NCBI GenBank assembly: GCA_002504845.1
Contig: DATW01000025.1
Location: forward strand, 1-10,258
Direction of reading: 5' to 3'
Origin: Euryarchaeota archaeon UBA250
GTDB lineage: Archaea > Thermoplasmatota > Poseidoniia > Poseidoniales > Thalassarchaeaceae
Length of the DNA stretch: 10,258 nucleotides
Shown here: one piece after another, positions 6,496-10,258 of the stretch
Numbering within the stretch: the first letter of the stretch is position 1
How the letters are laid out: every line of letters begins with the position of its first letter
Translations under genes and position numbers: made by a program
The notes under the pieces: model-generated
Told to the model about the DNA's origin: nothing
Databases searched by the model: none
The model's input: the letters and a program-made list of their open reading frames with translations, nothing else

Positions 6496-8691
6496 TCAAA
6501 TTTTCTTCCCGAAGCTCGGGGACCACCAATTTGCCTTGCCCATGAGGCGCATCGCAGAGGGGACTACTATCGCACGGACTATCGTTGCATCAACGAAGAC
6601 CGCCACCGCCAGGGCGAGGCCAATTGATTTGATGATCATCACATCCGCGAATATGAATCCTGAAAACACTGCAATCATTATCGCTGCAGCGCCGGTTATC
6701 AGGCTACCAGAGGCCTGAAGGCCGGTCGCTACCGCAAGAGTGTTGTCTCCGGTCTCATTCCATGCCTCGTGTATTCTTGATAGCATCAGAACCTCATAAT
6801 CCATGGAAAGGCCGAAAGCGATGCCGAATACGAGTGGCGGGACCATCAAGTCGAGCGGCTGGGGTGAGAAATTCAGTGCCTCAGATAGCAGGCCGTCCTG
6901 AAAAACGACCACTATGAGGCCGAAAGAGGCGGAGACTGAGAGTATGTTCATGAAGACTGCTTTGATTGGAACGATGACTGATCTCACCTGTAGCCACACC
7001 AAGGCCATTGTTAGTATGAGGACGAAGGCAAGGACGATTGGTATTCTATCTGAAAGGTGCTCCTTCATATCGACTTCGAAGGAGGACCAGCCCCCGACCA
7101 GTACCTCTTGTTCGGAGGTATCGGTGTGGACCCTCAAGTCGCCTATGAGTGCCTCAGCCTCATCTGTGCCACTTCGGTATGATGTCGCGACATCGAGCAT
7201 GGCAATGTCCTGTGAGACTGTGGCGGACCACGCTACTATCGCTTCTTGGGGCCATTGATCGAATTCAGAGTCGAAAAGTGAGGGATTACAAAATGGATGT
7301 TCCATCGAAATCACGCCCTCCGTCTCTCGTATGCTTACACACATCTCTGATATCTCGAGAGAAAGTGCCTTGGAGAAGATATCCTGATCTTCCTCAAATA
7401 CGATTACGAGGGGGATGACTGAAGCGGTGAAGGCGGGGAATTCATCTTCGAGTATCTCGATGGCCTGTCTTGACTCCAAATCGGGAGGCAGTGTTTCGAT
7501 TCCTCCTGCAGTGAGTTGCACATGGAGGAATGGTGAGCCCAGGAGTAGGAGTACTGCCATTGCTGGCAGCAACCATCTAACTGGATTCTTCATGACCCTC
7601 GTTGAAAATTTCTCCCAGAATCTAGATTTACGATTCGCCCCGGGTATAGGGACTCTTAGGGAGTTGATTCGGAGTCCGAGATAGGAAAGCAAAGCGGGTA
7701 ATATCGTGAGAGAATACAGCAAAGCCCCCAAGACGGCGAGGAAGGCGCCCATCCCCATAGATGGCATGTGGGTCTGAGTGAAGTAGAACAGACTGCAGAG
7801 CCCAACTGCAACGGTGGCCCCCGAGTAAAGGATTGCGCGTCCTGCGGTGTCCATCATCGTGGCTATGGCATCTTCTGTAGAAGCACCTGCATCGATCTCC
7901 TCGCGAAATCGGCTGATCATGAATAGGCTGTAGTCTATTGAGACGGCGATGCCTATGAGGGATATCATGCTCGTCGAGTACTGTGTCATAGGGAAATGCC
8001 CGGAGATGTAGAAGGATAGCCCAATGGCCAAGGGAAGCATCAGTGCGACGATTGCCATTGGGAGGACCGCGGCGGTAAAAGTCCCGAAGACGAATAACAG
8101 TATCACAAAGGATATCGGTAATCCGATTATCTCCGCTCTGAGTTGGTCTTGCTCTAGAAGACGATCAAAGTCCTTGTTGATTACGAGGCTTCCAGTCACG
8201 AGGACCTCGAGGTTCTCCGAAGATATGCTATTTTTTATTTCATCCAGAGCTGTTTCCACTTCGTGGTCTGAGCCTCCGAACTGGACGAATACTGCTGTAC
8301 GTTTGCTATCGGCGGATACGTGCTGTGCTAAGTGAAGAGGGTTTTCTTCATCGTCGTATGCCATGGAGATGCTGAGGATCTCCAGAGGTATGTCATCAAG
8401 GGATTCAATGGCTTCAAGAACCCAGTTTTTGAATTCTGGTTCATTCCAACTTTTGTCCTCGTGTGTGAAAATATATGTGACTGTATTTGTGGATGTGACT
8501 GGTAGTTCCTCACTCACCAATTCAAGGGCGCGGCCCGCTTCTATGCTGGCAGGTGGCTGATTACCGTCGGCAAATTGGTTGCCCCCTGCAATCAGAATGC
8601 CAGATACTACGAGTGAGCATATCGATATGGCGACGATGGTGGCTCTTCTCTTGTGAGCGACTCGTCCGAACTTTGCTAGACGCCCCTCCAT
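6496..8691 (-). CDS. MMPL/RND-family transporter with two Asp-Tyr proton-relay pairs
   Basis: Predicted proton-driven membrane exporter of 731 residues, about the length of compact archaeal and bacterial MMPL proteins. The layout is the internally duplicated RND plan. TM1 is at about 19-36 and an external porter domain at 37-186. A five-helix bundle follows at about 187-335, then TM7 at about 371-390, a second porter domain at 391-548, and a final bundle at about 549-710, giving some 12 TM helices. Matching Asp-Tyr pairs lie in equivalent helices: Asp253-Tyr254 (SIDYSLFMISRFREE) and Asp631-Tyr632 (SMDYEVLMLSRIHEAW). These correspond to the paired Asp-Tyr residues of mycobacterial MmpL3. Family members export lipids, hydrophobic compounds or drugs; the cargo here is unknown, lipid being a reasonable inference. 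It lies 36 bases after the GIDE gene and has a TATA-like box in that gap. Confidence 0.92.
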   Translation of the reverse strand: MEGRLAKFGRVAHKRRATIVAISICSLVVSGILIAGGNQFADGNQPPASIEAGRALELVSEELPVTSTNTVTYIFTHEDKSWNEPEFKNWVLEAIESLDDIPLEILSISMAYDDEENPLHLAQHVSADSKRTAVFVQFGGSDHEVETALDEIKNSISSENLEVLVTGSLVINKDFDRLLEQDQLRAEIIGLPISFVILLFVFGTFTAAVLPMAIVALMLPLAIGLSFYISGHFPMTQYSTSMISLIGIAVSIDYSLFMISRFREEIDAGASTEDAIATMMDTAGRAILYSGATVAVGLCSLFYFTQTHMPSMGMGAFLAVLGALLYSLTILPALLSYLGLRINSLRVPIPGANRKSRFWEKFSTRVMKNPVRWLLPAMAVLLLLGSPFLHVQLTAGGIETLPPDLESRQAIEILEDEFPAFTASVIPLVIVFEEDQDIFSKALSLEISEMCVSIRETEGVISMEHPFCNPSLFDSEFDQWPQEAIVAWSATVSQDIAMLDVATSYRSGTDEAEALIGDLRVHTDTSEQEVLVGGWSSFEVDMKEHLSDRIPIVLAFVLILTMALVWLQVRSVIVPIKAVFMNILSVSASFGLIVVVFQDGLLSEALNFSPQPLDLMVPPLVFGIAFGLSMDYEVLMLSRIHEAWNETGDNTLAVATGLQASGSLITGAAAIMIAVFSGFIFADVMIIKSIGLALAVAVFVDATIVRAIVVPSAMRLMGKANWWSPSFGKKI

Positions 8692-8710
8692 GTTTCTTTG
8701 CTCCTTGGTT

Positions 8711-8720
8711 TAGAATATAA
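8711..8720 (-). promoter_or_regulatory. TATA box candidate for the MMPL transporter gene
   Basis: The minus strand reads TTATATTCTA, a good archaeal TATA-like box centred about 25 bases before the ATG at 8691, in the 36-base gap after the GIDE stop codon. This distance would place the transcription start at or next to the ATG. The same gap also carries AAGGAG (about 8701-8706), nine bases before the ATG, which would serve as a ribosome binding site only in a longer transcript from upstream. Confidence 0.6.
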
Positions 8721-8727
8721 CAAAGTG

Positions 8728-10137
8728 TCAGAGAGCCAGATAGCAGATGATACTGGCGGTGGTTGCGAAAAGCGTCATTATTACAGGTATGACCGCGGTT
8801 TCGAAAGCGGATTCTGCTAAAGCGACATTAGTTAATTCAGTGCCTCTCCATATCGTGGTTTTCATGGCCTCAGAATCCGTGCCGAGAAGTGCTATTCTGG
8901 AATTAGGTGGGTCTTTCTTGGTGATCCCGTATTTCTCTGTGGCTTCAAGTTGGAGAGTTGTCGCTGAACCGTGAATCATGCATGGGTCCCCGATACTCAG
9001 ACCCCAAAGCCTCCAACGATGTTCGATAACCCGACCGCTGCCATAGGTCCTCACTGCTCTCCAGAGATTGATCTTTTTCAGTTGTGCGTAACTCGAGTGG
9101 CTGCATGACCATGTGATGATTGGCTGACCGAGTTTTTTCCTGCTGAATGATCCTGGCTCGACGATCATTCCCCCTGTGCCATCATGTGTGACAAAGGTCT
9201 CGTCCCCTGATTCGGAATCTATGTCTCTCCAATACCTCCTAGTTTCCCTCTCTCCATCTGAATTGATGTACGTCTCTTCTATGTAGACATCATACAACCA
9301 ATTCCAGACAACGAGGTCCTCTGCGGTCTTCGATGGATCGTTATCAACGACGACGGTCGGAGGCTGGGACAATGGACGTACTTGGCCTATTACCTCGGCA
9401 TCCCCTATGGCGATCGAACGGACCTTCTGTGTCGGGACTTCAATGGCTGCTCTGCTTCTCTTACCGGTGATTAGGGACACTGCAGTGAATATCGCGAATA
9501 AAATGGGCATGATGATGAATGCCGAACCAGAGTCGAGGTCAAGTAATGGCGGTATTGTCATTGCAACCCCCATCAGAGGTAAGGTGGACATGATGACGAG
9601 TATGCCGTTTGTGGTGAAGTCTGGAGGGGTCGGGGTCCCCACTACTGAGGGGTGCTCTTGTATGATGCCGTCCGGGTCTGCTGTGAACAGGCTATCCACG
9701 TTCTCCCATGATTCTGGGCCTGGGGGTTCGAACACCCAGCCTAAATCATCGGACGTGGGCCTTTGTACTGTAGCGCCCCTCCAAAAGCTCTCCAATTCAA
9801 CGCCGCCTGCATCTAAACGGATCCTTGCGTCTCTGGGCGGGGATTCCTCGCGTATCTTTCTGATGTTTTCTCGGACGGTGGTGTCTGCCTTCTGACCGAT
9901 CGCCAACATGGCAATGAACAGCGCTACTTGGGAGCCTAAGAAGAACTCCATATCATCTCCACCTGGGTAGGTGTAATCCCCAAAGAAATACGATGTTATG
10001 TGAGTTGGAACTACCAGGGCTAGGAATGCAAGATATGCCACTACGACTATGGAAAAGGCGATCGCGTATGGCAATGGCATGGGTACCTGGATATCGACCT
10101 GCTTGCTCTGAAACATAGATGGGTCTGGCCTTCCCAT
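8728..10137 (-). CDS. Multi-pass membrane protein with GIDE (MUL1/MAPL-type) domain, no RING finger
   Basis: Numbered from the ATG at 10137 (469 residues). Two N-terminal membrane segments at about 22-44 and 65-81 are followed by a soluble region (83-176), two more segments at about 177-199 and 205-224, a large soluble domain (225-447), and a last segment at 448-469. The soluble domain shows the GIDE pattern: TQKVRSIAIGDAEVIGQVRP at 236-255, a VWNWLYDVYIEE strand, RRYWRDIDSES, a THDGTGGMIVEP turn (about 317-328), then RVIEHRWRLWGLSIGDPCMIHG. In eukaryotic MUL1/MAPL this domain sits beside a membrane and is joined to a RING. Here there is no cysteine-rich RING, so ubiquitin-ligase activity is not expected; archaeal relatives are of unknown function. 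A longer frame begins at TTG 10188, directly after an in-frame TGA. I prefer the ATG because TTG is rare and AAATATC lies about 30 bases before the ATG. Confidence 0.82.
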   Translation of the reverse strand: MGRPDPSMFQSKQVDIQVPMPLPYAIAFSIVVVAYLAFLALVVPTHITSYFFGDYTYPGGDDMEFFLGSQVALFIAMLAIGQKADTTVRENIRKIREESPPRDARIRLDAGGVELESFWRGATVQRPTSDDLGWVFEPPGPESWENVDSLFTADPDGIIQEHPSVVGTPTPPDFTTNGILVIMSTLPLMGVAMTIPPLLDLDSGSAFIIMPILFAIFTAVSLITGKRSRAAIEVPTQKVRSIAIGDAEVIGQVRPLSQPPTVVVDNDPSKTAEDLVVWNWLYDVYIEETYINSDGERETRRYWRDIDSESGDETFVTHDGTGGMIVEPGSFSRKKLGQPIITWSCSHSSYAQLKKINLWRAVRTYGSGRVIEHRWRLWGLSIGDPCMIHGSATTLQLEATEKYGITKKDPPNSRIALLGTDSEAMKTTIWRGTELTNVALAESAFETAVIPVIMTLFATTASIICYLAL

Positions 10138-10258
10138 GTTACGGGGTGATTGGCCTGAGTGTTGATATTTGTCCTTATCTCGGCCCAATCAAGGGTTCCT
10201 GATAGTGACGGAACACAAACTCGTAATGGGGCTATAATCCCTTCTAGGGTCTAATACG

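Noticed and set aside
9407..9895. Plus-strand open frame of 162 residues opposite the GIDE gene
   Set aside because: It is covered by a well-supported membrane protein frame; the predicted product has low-complexity Ser/Met/Val composition and no motif.
10192..10258. Possible tail of an upstream minus-strand gene ending at the TGA 10191-10189
   Set aside because: About 22 codons are open up to the edge, but a plus-strand frame is also open over the same stretch. It is too short to support a gene, and a TATA-like TTATAG near 10229-10236 suggests promoter DNA instead.
1..10258. tRNA or rRNA genes, CRISPR repeats, insertion sequences, phage or toxin-antitoxin genes
   Set aside because: I looked for cloverleaf-like stems, regularly spaced direct repeats, transposase-like frames with terminal inverted repeats, and short paired overlapping genes; none was found.

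Overview
The window looks like chromosomal DNA from an archaeon, most likely a marine planktonic Thermoplasmatota such as Marine Group II (Candidatus Poseidoniales). This is an inference. It rests on a haloarchaeal/euryarchaeal-type GIDE membrane protein, TATA-like boxes about 25 bases ahead of several start codons (leaderless style), acidic surface lipoproteins with bacterial-type lipoboxes, and mixed ATG/GTG starts with only sporadic Shine-Dalgarno motifs. No rRNA, tRNA, CRISPR array, insertion sequence or phage gene is visible. Eight complete genes fill nearly the whole window, plus a probable gene start at the left edge.

Left part (1-4254). A minus-strand gene encodes a surface lipoprotein with five Asp-box (BNR) repeats, predicted to fold as a sialidase-type beta-propeller. 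A possible next gene begins just downstream, at the window edge. Diverging from the propeller gene across an 88-base spacer is a plus-strand pair 24 bases apart: a dimethylarginine dimethylaminohydrolase (DDAH) and a lipoprotein M28 zinc peptidase. Together these suggest surface binding and breakdown of proteinaceous matter, with methylarginine salvage inside the cell.

Right part (4256-10137). Five minus-strand genes read leftward. In transcription order they are: a multi-pass membrane protein with a GIDE (MUL1/MAPL-type) domain but no RING; a 12-TM MMPL/RND transporter with both Asp-Tyr proton-relay pairs; a signal-peptide plus single-TM protein with a cytoplasmic C2H2 zinc finger; a small protein with a CxxC...CxxC zinc-ribbon-like motif; and a site-2-protease-like M50 metalloprotease. 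All five are membrane proteins or sit among them. The last three look like one transcription unit, preceded by a TATA-like box and a 6-bp perfect inverted repeat over the first start codon. The M50 gene and the M28 gene converge with one base between their stop codons.

The most interesting hypothesis is that the last three genes form a membrane-to-cytoplasm signalling module: a zinc-finger membrane sensor, a zinc-ribbon partner and an intramembrane protease. The sequence shows the parts and their order; the functional link is inference.
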